Below, one piece after another: positions 45,685-52,709 of a stretch of 64,000 nt of DNA. The notes beneath the pieces were generated by a model. That model was not told where the DNA came from. It saw only the letters and a list, made by a program, of their open reading frames with translations, and made no database searches. The DNA comes from a virus. The translations under genes were made by a program, and so were the position numbers. The stretch is from the IMG/VR virus record IMGVR_UViG_3300023179_000042, positions 41,754 to 105,753 of that record; one strand, 5' to 3'. Numbering within the stretch: the stretch's first letter is position 1; every line of letters begins with the position of its first letter.

Positions 45685-46767
45685 TTACTGCTCCATGGCA
45701 ACGATAACATACTTTCCGTATTTTTCGTAGAACTTATCGAAGTTAGCCAGTTTGCTAGAATCAAACGGAAGTTGATAGTTCGCAATAGCGACTTTGGCAC
45801 CCATAACTACAAGTTCGGTTGGGAAATTGTCCATCATAAAACCAAAGAAGTTATCAGCAAGGCCGTCCCAATCTTTAACTTTCTTTTCGTAGGCGCTTTG
45901 AAGCTCGTAGCACATACTAACAGTCAAAGAGTACATGGCCGAAATTTCTTTAATATCGGCTTTCTTAACTTTGCCATTCAAAATGTCTTCGGGCTTAGGC
46001 ATCTGCTTGGCAACCTTGCGGTGAGCCATAAACTTAACAGCAAGGCCTTCACCAACAGCACCTGCGACCAGATCGGTCAGCGTGTTCTCCGGAAGGTCGT
46101 CATCTTCCAACAGGTCACTGACAAATGACCAGCTACGGGGAGTAGCAAAAGAACGAGAGCTAGACTTAGGATCGAAGTCATATAGATCTTGTTTGGCAAA
46201 ACTCAAATAACCAACAACCTGCTCATGAACACGATTGTTGGTGGCCCAATTGAGCCAATCGTCAAAATCGGTCTTCAGTTCCAAATGTAGGAAGCGGTTT
46301 GCCAACGGAGCAGGCATACGATAGGTAACACCTTTGTCAGCTTCACGGTTACCTGCGGCAACGATGCTGACGCCTGTTGGCAGGATGTAAGTACCAACAC
46401 GGCGATTAAGAATAAGTTGATAAGCAGCCGCTTGAGTGGCAGGAGCCGCAGAATTCAACTCGTCCAAAAACAGAATACTGTTATCTTCTGGATCCGTAGG
46501 CAGTTCAGCCGGCGGAGCCCAAGTCATAGTATTAAGATCGGAATTGTAATAAGGAATACCCTTAATGTCAGTAGGTTCCCAAAGGCTCAAACGAACATCA
46601 ATAACATTTCGGCCTTGTTCTTCGCCAATTTGTTTAACAATGTCGGACTTGCCAATTCCGGGAGGACCCCACATAAAAACAGGGCGCTGAATTTTGATAC
46701 ACTTGCGAAGACTACGCTTCGCATCGCTCGGGCTAACAGTACGATTGCCGCTAATTTGTTCTGCCAT
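45685..46767 (-). CDS. MoxR-type AAA+ ATPase
   Basis: A 360-residue AAA+ protein: Walker A GPPGIGKS (34-41), Walker B SILFLDELN (Asp102, Glu103), sensor 1 Asn140 in VAAGNRE, and an arginine-rich MPAPLANRFLHLEL segment, all typical of MoxR ATPases. MoxR proteins act as chaperones that remodel or activate clients through a VWA partner, here the gene at 44355-45599. It is led by a strong TTGACT-17-TATAAT promoter and a stem-loop at the very start of the mRNA, and it ends at a terminator. This suggests early, high and independent expression. The target in the infected cell is not known. Confidence 0.85.
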   Translation of the reverse strand: MAEQISGNRTVSPSDAKRSLRKCIKIQRPVFMWGPPGIGKSDIVKQIGEEQGRNVIDVRLSLWEPTDIKGIPYYNSDLNTMTWAPPAELPTDPEDNSILFLDELNSAAPATQAAAYQLILNRRVGTYILPTGVSIVAAGNREADKGVTYRMPAPLANRFLHLELKTDFDDWLNWATNNRVHEQVVGYLSFAKQDLYDFDPKSSSRSFATPRSWSFVSDLLEDDDLPENTLTDLVAGAVGEGLAVKFMAHRKVAKQMPKPEDILNGKVKKADIKEISAMYSLTVSMCYELQSAYEKKVKDWDGLADNFFGFMMDNFPTELVVMGAKVAIANYQLPFDSSKLANFDKFYEKYGKYVIVAMEQ

Positions 46768-46797
46768 TTTATGCTTCCAAAAAAGTGTTTAAAAACT

Positions 46798-46817
46798 ATG
46801 CTGAACCGTTTCAGCAT
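46798..46817 (-). promoter_or_regulatory. 5'-terminal stem-loop in the MoxR mRNA
   Basis: ATGCTGAA/TTCAGCAT with a 4-nt loop. Counting from the -10 box at 46824, the predicted +1 is about 46817, so the stem would start at the first transcribed bases. Such 5' stem-loops protect mRNAs from RNase E in bacteria. Confidence 0.6.
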
Positions 46818-46823
46818 GTTATT

Positions 46824-46852
46824 ATTATAGTTGAAAACACCCTGCGAGTCAA
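46824..46852 (-). promoter_or_regulatory. Strong sigma70-type promoter for the MoxR gene
   Basis: Minus strand: TTGACT (46847-46852), 17-bp spacer, TATAAT (46824-46829): 11 of 12 consensus positions. It overlaps the 3' end of the upstream gene. Confidence 0.8.
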
Positions 46853-47232
46853 GCAGTTTTTTGTGAATTTTTGGCTTTAATCCGGACAAAATGTTCTATA
46901 TTGCCTTCAAAAAGAACCAATTGTACAGCCATTTTATCGTTAAAAACAAAGATTTCTCTGTTGTTTGCATACCACGGACAATCTATAAATCTGTCCAAAT
47001 ATATTAGTAGTTGATTGTTTACAGTCATAGGATGCTCAAATTTGATCTTATGACTCTTGATGTCAGCTTTGGTTAGGCAATCAAACCCTTGTTCGGTTAG
47101 TCTTAACCCACCTGATTTCTTTTTTCTTGAGCTAACCCACCAAGTGGGTATTGTTTGTCTTACACGCTTATCTGTAGCCTCTAATCCTTGAGATTCAAGA
47201 ACTACTCGGGTAATTTTAGTCTTCAGATCCAT
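46849..47232 (-). CDS. Conserved hypothetical phage protein
   Basis: 127 residues. The readable core is PTWWVSSRKKKSGGLRLTEQ (near 28-47), FDCLTKADIKSHKIKF, LLIYLDRFIDCPWYANNREI and VQLVLFEGNIEHF. This pattern matches a family of small proteins in T4-like phages of marine bacteria, with no known role. It overlaps the upstream gene by 17 bases. Its last codons contain the -35 box of the MoxR promoter. Paired expression with the gene upstream under the late/hairpin control at 47517-47551 is likely. Confidence 0.5.
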   Translation of the reverse strand: MDLKTKITRVVLESQGLEATDKRVRQTIPTWWVSSRKKKSGGLRLTEQGFDCLTKADIKSHKIKFEHPMTVNNQLLIYLDRFIDCPWYANNREIFVFNDKMAVQLVLFEGNIEHFVRIKAKNSQKTA

Positions 47233-47515
47233 CTGTAAGTTTTTCTCCTGTTGTCAGTTTGAAAACGGAGAAGTCTTTAGTACCAAACATTTTATTAAGT
47301 TTTTCGGCCAGATTGATAGCGTGACCGGCATTTGAAAAACTAACTTTTTTGTATTTTGGACCTAATGCTTGAACAACAATGCTAGTTGTCTTTAGGTTAA
47401 TTGGTTTATCTTGGTAGAACACAGCCCAAATGGCCTCTGCTTCTAAAACCTGTTCGGTTTTAAAATTCTTTTTATTAGTAATCTCTAATAGAACGTTTGG
47501 CTTTGGTCTACTCAC
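47216..47515 (-). CDS. Conserved hypothetical phage protein with hairpin-controlled GTG start
   Basis: 99 residues starting at GTG 47515 (MSRPKPNVLLEITNKKNFKT). The middle has AIWAVFYQDKPINLKTTSIV and the C-terminus has GPKYKKVSFSNAGHAINLAE and LNKMFG, a block I recognise from other T4-like phage proteins of unknown function. The start codon lies one base after an 8-bp stem whose loop holds the ribosome binding site AGGAGA. A late box overlaps the stem. It is followed by the 127-residue gene with a 17-base overlap. Confidence 0.55.
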   Translation of the reverse strand: MSRPKPNVLLEITNKKNFKTEQVLEAEAIWAVFYQDKPINLKTTSIVVQALGPKYKKVSFSNAGHAINLAEKLNKMFGTKDFSVFKLTTGEKLTDGSED

Positions 47516-47516
47516 A

Positions 47517-47551
47517 ATATACGCTCTCCTAAAAGTGCGTATATATTTATC
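47517..47551 (-). promoter_or_regulatory. Late promoter overlapping a ribosome-binding-site hairpin
   Basis: Minus strand: late box GATAAATA (47544-47551) runs into a perfect stem ATATACGC/GCGTATAT (47537-47544 with 47517-47524). The 12-nt loop contains TAGGAGA. A late transcript would start near 47538 and lack the left arm, so only read-through RNA could fold the hairpin. Confidence 0.6.
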
Positions 47552-47559
47552 AAGAAAAT

Positions 47560-47784
47560 TTAGAATTTTCCGCCGTCCATTTTAACCTCAAGTGTACTAG
47601 GTTGGCTGGCCTGAGCTAGGATTTGATCCATTTCTCCAGTTAAGCGTGTCATTACAACACTTAGACTATTCTGAAGATCTGTTGCCTCTTTTAATGTCAA
47701 AACCACTGTTTTTTGATTGGTTTTAATAGCAATTCTGGTCTTATCTAAGAAATCTTCGATGGGTATTGTGTTTAATTGCTTCAT
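47560..47784 (-). CDS. Small conserved hypothetical protein
   Basis: 74 residues: a short N-terminal segment (MKQLNTIPIEDFLDKTRIAI), a TVVLTLKEATDLQNSLSVVM helix and a C-terminal helix LTGEMDQILAQASQPS. It appears all-helical and soluble. No domain is recognised. The ATG overlaps the stop of the upstream gene (ATGA-type junction), so it belongs to the transcription unit beginning at the promoter at 49276-49305. Confidence 0.5.
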   Translation of the reverse strand: MKQLNTIPIEDFLDKTRIAIKTNQKTVVLTLKEATDLQNSLSVVMTRLTGEMDQILAQASQPSTLEVKMDGGKF

Positions 47785-48260
47785 GGCTTATTAACTCTTG
47801 AAAGCTGACTTTTCATTTCTTCTTCGGTCTTAAAAGGACCTTTAAATGGATAACGCTCGAGTGTAATTAGTTTTGGACAGAATGCCTTACGCCAACCTTT
47901 GTGAAATTTAATTACATAATAGCCGGCGCAGAAAAGGCTTTTACTTTTTGAACTCTTAGAGTAAAGTGGCAGTTTTTGTTTAATATTATAAACGGGATCG
48001 AATGGTTTACTGCTACAGGGGTAATCGTAGATAACATAAGATTTGGGTGCTGTATCTGGTTTATGCTTTTTGATGCTTTCTTCAAATAACCCAACACCAA
48101 ATTGGCTGTTAATTTCGGCAAGATCTTTAAATGGAATAGCTTTACCGTTTTTAATAAAAACATATCCTTTTTTGGCTTTACTTACGCTACCGATTTTTCT
48201 ATCGTTAGCTTTGATTAACCATTCTTTATTTGGAACTAAAATCTTTGCTGTTGAATTCAT
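47781..48260 (-). CDS. Conserved hypothetical phage protein
   Basis: 159 residues. It has a small beta domain near 15-50 (LIKANDRKIGSVSKAKKGYV, FIKNGKAIPFKDL) and a C-terminal block LFCAGYYVIKFHKGWRKAFC followed by PKLITLERYPFKGPFKTEEE. The Cys/His/Trp/Lys-rich pattern is shared with proteins of related phages; function is unknown. It overlaps the exonuclease gene upstream and the small gene downstream by four bases each, so the three are translationally coupled. Confidence 0.55.
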   Translation of the reverse strand: MNSTAKILVPNKEWLIKANDRKIGSVSKAKKGYVFIKNGKAIPFKDLAEINSQFGVGLFEESIKKHKPDTAPKSYVIYDYPCSSKPFDPVYNIKQKLPLYSKSSKSKSLFCAGYYVIKFHKGWRKAFCPKLITLERYPFKGPFKTEEEMKSQLSRVNKP

Positions 48261-49243
48261 AGAACATACCTTGCGTTAAGTGGTTCGGCATAACTTTGAA
48301 CCTGTTCGCTAATTTTCTGTAGGTCGTACTCGGCACAGAATTTTAGCAGTCGAATGCCAACCTGTGGAATATTTTTTTCCGCCGTTGTAGCATCTTTAAT
48401 TGTATCATTAATTATCTGTTTGATATTCTCAGGCTGTGCTGTTAAATCACAAAGAACTACATTTCTCTGATAGTCGTCAAGCACACGATGTTCTACACCG
48501 TTATGGTCAATCCAACGCTGCAACATCATGTTATTCCAATTGTACCCTTTGCTGTTTCGGTCGGCAAATGCCTCACGGAGACCAATTTTATTCTTTGTGC
48601 CTTTTTCGCGTACTCCCGGATAAGCACTAAAGATATTGTCAGAGGTGTCGCCACGCATACACTTTTCAAATAGCGACCATTCTGGATCCGGAGCCCCTTT
48701 TGCTTCTCCAGTTTTCTTATCAACGACAGGTTTACCCTTGGCATCAAAATATCCTTCGTGTGTGGTTGTGATTTCCATTACACCATTATATTGTTTTACA
48801 TTAGGAGCGATTAATTGGGCAAAATCTCCATCAGTTGAGATAATAATGTGATTGTCATTTGGATGACTTTGAATCCAGCCGGCAATCAAATCATCTGCTT
48901 CAAGCTGAGGATGATGTAGTACAGTTGAATTAGTTTTGTTAGTAATAAAGTCTTTAAACTCGTCAAAGGTTTCCCAGAATACACGATCCTCTTCGGCTTC
49001 TCGGGGACTTTGTGCGGCACGAGCTTCACTACGCTGACGCTTATAAGGTTCGTAGATATCTTTACGCCACGAGCGACCTTCTAAGCAGAATACAACATGG
49101 TTGCCATTGAAGTCGCGCCAGGCCTTGCGTACACTTCCTAAAATAGTATGAATACTCATTCCTACTTTATCTTCAGTACTACCGCGGATTACATGCCGGG
49201 CGCGGAAAAAAGTATTAGCAGTATCTACTAGGATATAATTCAT
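48257..49243 (-). CDS. rnh: RNase H / 5'-3' exonuclease of the FEN family
   Basis: The 328-residue protein matches T4 RNase H, which removes RNA primers on the lagging strand. Acidic active-site residues are in the expected order: LVDTANTFFRARH at the N-terminus, EADDLIAGWI, ISTDGDFAQL and GDTSDNIFSAYPGVREKGTK. T4 RNase H has 305 residues. A good promoter (CTGACA-18-TATAAT with TGC extension) lies 30-60 bases upstream. The following genes overlap its stop, forming an operon. Confidence 0.85.
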   Translation of the reverse strand: MNYILVDTANTFFRARHVIRGSTEDKVGMSIHTILGSVRKAWRDFNGNHVVFCLEGRSWRKDIYEPYKRQRSEARAAQSPREAEEDRVFWETFDEFKDFITNKTNSTVLHHPQLEADDLIAGWIQSHPNDNHIIISTDGDFAQLIAPNVKQYNGVMEITTTHEGYFDAKGKPVVDKKTGEAKGAPDPEWSLFEKCMRGDTSDNIFSAYPGVREKGTKNKIGLREAFADRNSKGYNWNNMMLQRWIDHNGVEHRVLDDYQRNVVLCDLTAQPENIKQIINDTIKDATTAEKNIPQVGIRLLKFCAEYDLQKISEQVQSYAEPLNARYVL

Positions 49244-49275
49244 TTAAGATTAACTTTCGATGTTTGGAATGTTTT

Positions 49276-49305
49276 ATTATAGCATAACAATAGGCGGGCT
49301 GTCAG
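49276..49305 (-). promoter_or_regulatory. Sigma70-type promoter for the RNase H operon
   Basis: Minus strand: CTGACA (49300-49305), 18-bp spacer, TGCTATAAT (extended -10, hexamer 49276-49281). Confidence 0.7.
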
Positions 49306-49337
49306 CACTAATTTTTACCAATCTGGTTAAGTATCAT

Positions 49338-49784
49338 TTAACTTACTTCGGTCCGCCCGTCATCACGCAGTGCTCGATTAACATAGCCTGCTCCTCTGCG
49401 GCTCATGTCAACTCCTTCTTCGGTACCTAAATTACGACATAATTCGTTAAACCATTGATCCACAATTTCTTCATCGGATCCTCCGGTATATCCAGCACTT
49501 CGAAGTTGAAGAATAAAATACTCGTTCCAATCTAATTCAAAAAAACCGTTACGAACATTTTCTTTATTAACATGAGTTTCAAGAACAGCCACCCAGGGCT
49601 CTTTCTTTTCAGTGGCCAGTTCTTTAGGTGTAAGTTTAGCGACACGCTCTGATTCTTTTGCCAAGGCCGCTGCTTCAGCGGCCGCTGCCGCTTGCTGAGT
49701 TGCTTCGGCAGCTTCTTTTAATGCGGCCTCAGTTTTGGCCTTAATTTTATCAATGCCGAGTAGCTTTTCAATAAATTTATTCAT
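49338..49784 (-). CDS. Conserved phage protein with Ala-rich coiled coil
   Basis: 148 residues from ATG 49784, which overlaps the QueE stop as TAATG; a GTG four codons earlier is possible but would lie inside QueE. Residues about 15-50 are an Ala/Glu/Lys coiled coil. The C-terminal part is the conserved domain: KKEPWVAVLETHVNKENVRN, GFFELDWNEYFILQLRSAGY and EEIVDQWFNELCRNLG. I recognise it as a T4-like phage family without known function. It is the last gene of the deazaguanine operon. Confidence 0.55.
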   Translation of the reverse strand: MNKFIEKLLGIDKIKAKTEAALKEAAEATQQAAAAAEAAALAKESERVAKLTPKELATEKKEPWVAVLETHVNKENVRNGFFELDWNEYFILQLRSAGYTGGSDEEIVDQWFNELCRNLGTEEGVDMSRRGAGYVNRALRDDGRTEVS

Positions 49785-50632
49785 TAGGTCCCCCACTCGT
49801 TCTTAAACAATGGCACTTGTAGTCTGTCGCTATAACGCCATCCTTTTTTCATTGCTAGTAAGGCTACATTGCGATTATTCAATGAATAGACGCTTTCAAC
49901 TCCGCCGACCGGCATCAGATAAACGGGACCTTTAAATCCAGCTTCTCTATATTCTTTAACTGCCTGTTCGGCATCTTGTAGGTCTTGTTCATTGGTTATA
50001 ACAAACTTTAAATAAACATAACCAAAGTTTTCATAATCAACAACCACAGCAGGTTTAATAGCATCTTTCCAAGGTTCGCCGCTAACAGGTAATTTAGCAC
50101 TTACACTAAAAGTAATTTCTCTGTCAAAATGCTCATGTTTCCAGCGACTTAGATATTCTTTAAAGTCTTTGGTAAGACGCATTGTACCATTTGTTTCAAA
50201 GGTAATTTCTTTAAGACCATTCATTTTAGGATTATCGATAAGATCTGGATACTGCTTTTGCCAACCTAATAGTGGTTCGCCGCCGGTGATTACCAAATGT
50301 TCGTCGCGCCATTCTTTGTACGGAAGCGTATCCATAATCGCGTCGGCAATTGAATCAGTAGATAGAAGGGGAGATAGATGCTTAAAGCGAGGATCCCAGC
50401 TAGCGTAACTATCACAGCCTGTACTAACCAAAGGAAGGGATTTGTACTCGGTGTACTGAGTCGGGTCAATATTGTTTGCTTCTTCACTTAGTTCTCCTCT
50501 AGGCATTCCAAAGCCTTGACATTTAAAATTACATCCAAAAGTGCGAAGGAACACACTAGGCACGCCCATGTAGCGACCTTCTCCTTGAATGCTATAAAAT
50601 AACTCTGCTACTTTAATTTTGCTTTTTACCAT
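49784..50632 (-). CDS. queE: QueE-like radical SAM enzyme (7-carboxy-7-deazaguanine synthase)
   Basis: The 282-residue protein resembles QueE, which turns 6-carboxy-tetrahydropterin into 7-carboxy-7-deazaguanine: ELFYSIQGEGRYMGVPSVFL, RTFGCNFKC, VITGGEPLLGWQ (SAM-binding GGEP) and EITFETNGT. The cluster site is unusual. Cys34 and Cys38 keep the first spacing, but the third Cys of C-x3-C-x2-C is Phe41. Cys73 in TGCDSYASW, after a 30-residue insertion, may be the third ligand. With DpdA (56187) and a QueD-like protein (55251) in the operon, a role in DNA base modification is likely. It overlaps the HIT gene by seven bases. Confidence 0.8.
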   Translation of the reverse strand: MVKSKIKVAELFYSIQGEGRYMGVPSVFLRTFGCNFKCQGFGMPRGELSEEANNIDPTQYTEYKSLPLVSTGCDSYASWDPRFKHLSPLLSTDSIADAIMDTLPYKEWRDEHLVITGGEPLLGWQKQYPDLIDNPKMNGLKEITFETNGTMRLTKDFKEYLSRWKHEHFDREITFSVSAKLPVSGEPWKDAIKPAVVVDYENFGYVYLKFVITNEQDLQDAEQAVKEYREAGFKGPVYLMPVGGVESVYSLNNRNVALLAMKKGWRYSDRLQVPLFKNEWGT

Positions 50633-51012
50633 TTTCTATAATTGCCTTTTCCGGGAATTACATTTCTAACACCGCCAATTGGATCTTCGACATCACCATC
50701 GTATCTAGGTATTAGGTGAATGTGCGGCCACTCAACGGTTTGTCCTGCTACCTTGCCATAGTTTAATCCAACATTGAACCCATCCCATTCGCCATTTTTT
50801 ATCATTGTTTTGCCATATCGAACTGCGTCTTCAAATGCTTCACTTAAAATTCCTAAGGTGTTATATTTAGGCACAAACAATAAATGCCCAGGATTTACAG
50901 GATATTTGTCTCTATATACTACAACATGAAAGTCATCACGAACAACCTCTGTCCAGGGTGCTGTACTATCGTCGATGTGATCGGGCACATCCATAACTTT
51001 ATTATCTCTCAT
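50626..51012 (-). CDS. HIT-family nucleotide-binding protein
   Basis: 128 residues. The C-terminal motif is TVEWPHIHLIPRYDGDVEDP, a HIT triad variant in which the first His is Trp while the middle (nucleophile) and last His remain. The core has VVVYRDKYPVNPGHLLFVPK, as in HIT hydrolases that split nucleoside phosphoramidates or dinucleotides. Its substrate is unknown; placement among deazaguanine and sugar-nucleotide enzymes suggests nucleotide metabolism. It overlaps both neighbours by a few bases. Confidence 0.75.
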   Translation of the reverse strand: MRDNKVMDVPDHIDDSTAPWTEVVRDDFHVVVYRDKYPVNPGHLLFVPKYNTLGILSEAFEDAVRYGKTMIKNGEWDGFNVGLNYGKVAGQTVEWPHIHLIPRYDGDVEDPIGGVRNVIPGKGNYRKW

Positions 51013-51470
51013 TTAATTTTTGCTCTTTCTTTTAGGTACACGTCATTATGTATCCAATTGTTGTTAACTAAAAAACCCCATTCACGCTTTTGAGGCCCAG
51101 GCATAAACAGCGTCCAGCAATCTACACCTTCACAAAGTTCGATACGATGATAAGAAGTAGCATGACATACACGGAAATGACCAGGGCCACGCCACATTCT
51201 TTCTTCACCAATCTTTTGCCCGAGGCCGTTAAATTTTGCCACCCATTCATAATATCCGCCCTTTAAAATTAAAGTAGCGTAAGGCCATGGATGATCATGC
51301 ACATCATCGGGGTCTGACTTAAGGAACTTGTGAAGAAACACATTGAAGGGGAAACGCTTTCTATCTTTAAGAAACAGGTAGTAGCGTTCAAGGTATGGTT
51401 CATTGCTCTGTCTATCTAAAACAATTCGTTTACGGCCGATTCGTTCAAGCCATGTTAGAAACCATTTCAT
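51009..51470 (-). CDS. Cupin-like protein
   Basis: 153 residues with one cupin-like beta-barrel: HKFLKSDPDDVHDHPWPYAT, LILKGGYYEWVAK and then ATSYHRIELCEG. The HDH...Y and later His could form a metal site, as in cupins that act on sugars or small acids. It starts inside the last codons of GalE (26-base overlap), so it may act on a nucleotide sugar product. No specific substrate can be named. Confidence 0.55.
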   Translation of the reverse strand: MKWFLTWLERIGRKRIVLDRQSNEPYLERYYLFLKDRKRFPFNVFLHKFLKSDPDDVHDHPWPYATLILKGGYYEWVAKFNGLGQKIGEERMWRGPGHFRVCHATSYHRIELCEGVDCWTLFMPGPQKREWGFLVNNNWIHNDVYLKERAKIK

Positions 51471-52434
51471 GTTTTTTCATCCAATCGTATGTTGTTTCTA
51501 CAATTTTTAATAGAGTGCTGTTTAGAGGAGTCCATCCAGCATCTCTGATAAAATCAGTAGGGTCTGCTACAAGTTCGGCCGGATCTCCAACTCTCTGTGG
51601 TCCAAAGATAATTTTAGTATGCTGTTTGGTCACAGCCTTTACAGCAGCCACAATTTCAAGATTAGAAAATCCTCGACCTGTACCAAGATTATATGATCTA
51701 AATGTACCTTTGTCAAATGTATTTGCCAAAACAACAGCTTTAACATGAGCATCAGCTATGTCTGATACATGGAGATAATCTCTGATACAAGTTCCATCTC
51801 TTGTTTTGAAATCGTTACCGTTTATAGTGATTGGTGTATTTTCTAAAATACTTTGTACAACTCTTGGAACTAAATGTGTATCATTCCATAAATTGCCTAA
51901 TTTTCCATCTAAATCGCAACCGCAGGCATTGAAGTATCTAAGTGCTATAGATTTAAAACCATGGGCACGAGAATGATCGTTAATAATTTGTTCGCAGATT
52001 TTCTTACTATGTCCGTACGGACTAACAGGAATACCAGATGCTGCTTCTTTGATAGGCAATGTACAATTATTTCCGTACACAGCAGCACTACTACTAAAAA
52101 TAATATTGCCCTGCCAACCCAGTTTGGCAAGATCGTCTAGCATTATATTTGTTCGAGCGCAGTTGTTATTGTAGTACTCGCCGGGGTCAGCCATGCTAGG
52201 TCCTACAAGGCTTGTTCCAGCTATGTGTACAATATTTTTACTTTTATTTTCTTTAACTATTTTAGGAACAATGGTAAAGTCGTCTATAATGAGCTGATCA
52301 ATAAATTGAGCAGACTCGGGGATAGTCATTTCTCTATCTACACCGATAACTGTATAGCCTAAAGAATGAAAGGCTTTAGCGGTTTGTCCTCCGATAAAGC
52401 CCATAGCGCCTGTAATAATAACCGATTTAGACAT
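51445..52434 (-). CDS. galE: UDP-glucose 4-epimerase-like (GalE) extended SDR
   Basis: The 329-residue protein has the NAD-binding GAMGFIGGQ motif at the N-terminus, the catalytic Ser/Tyr-x3-Lys set in FSSSAAVYGN and SPYGHSKKICE, and GalE-type RYFNACGCDLDGKLG and RDGTCIRDYLHVSDIADAHV. It would interconvert UDP-glucose and UDP-galactose or related sugars. It lies in the operon with a GT-B glycosyltransferase (53807-55006), suggesting supply of a sugar donor. A product for host surface change is possible too. Confidence 0.9.
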   Translation of the reverse strand: MSKSVIITGAMGFIGGQTAKAFHSLGYTVIGVDREMTIPESAQFIDQLIIDDFTIVPKIVKENKSKNIVHIAGTSLVGPSMADPGEYYNNNCARTNIMLDDLAKLGWQGNIIFSSSAAVYGNNCTLPIKEAASGIPVSPYGHSKKICEQIINDHSRAHGFKSIALRYFNACGCDLDGKLGNLWNDTHLVPRVVQSILENTPITINGNDFKTRDGTCIRDYLHVSDIADAHVKAVVLANTFDKGTFRSYNLGTGRGFSNLEIVAAVKAVTKQHTKIIFGPQRVGDPAELVADPTDFIRDAGWTPLNSTLLKIVETTYDWMKKHEMVSNMA

Positions 52435-52705
52435 CTGTTTTCTTTTTAGATTTTTTGCTTTCTACACTTGCTATAGCTTCTCTTACATCTCGTTGTAATG
52501 CTCCCCGGTCGGATTCAAATTCTATGCGACCATCTTCAAATTCACGCCTAACACTGTGACTTCCGATTGTAAGTTTGGGCCATTCAGTTGATACTGATTT
52601 CTTTTTTGTCTTCTTGGGTTCGGTTTCACCTAGTGTTACTTCTGCCGCTAATTTAGATATTTCTGATATAATTTCTTTTTCAGTTTTCTTTTTTCTTGTT
52701 GCTAT
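52427..52705 (-). CDS. Lys-rich small protein with apparent non-ATG start (ATA or ATT)
   Basis: A 92-residue frame fills the gap between GuaC and GalE. It ends inside the GalE start (8-base overlap) and starts right after GuaC with GAGGT at good spacing, yet it has no ATG, GTG or TTG near the start: the first codons are ATT (52708) and ATA (52705), after an in-frame TGA. The protein is protein-like: N-terminal ATRKKKTEKEIISEISKLAA, a basic linker, then EWPKLTIGSHSVRREFEDGR and IEFESDRGALQRDVREAIAS, ending in Lys-rich sequence. Function is unknown; charge suggests nucleic acid binding. Confidence 0.5.
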   Translation of the reverse strand: MATRKKKTEKEIISEISKLAAEVTLGETEPKKTKKKSVSTEWPKLTIGSHSVRREFEDGRIEFESDRGALQRDVREAIASVESKKSKKKTDV

Positions 52706-52709
52706 AATA

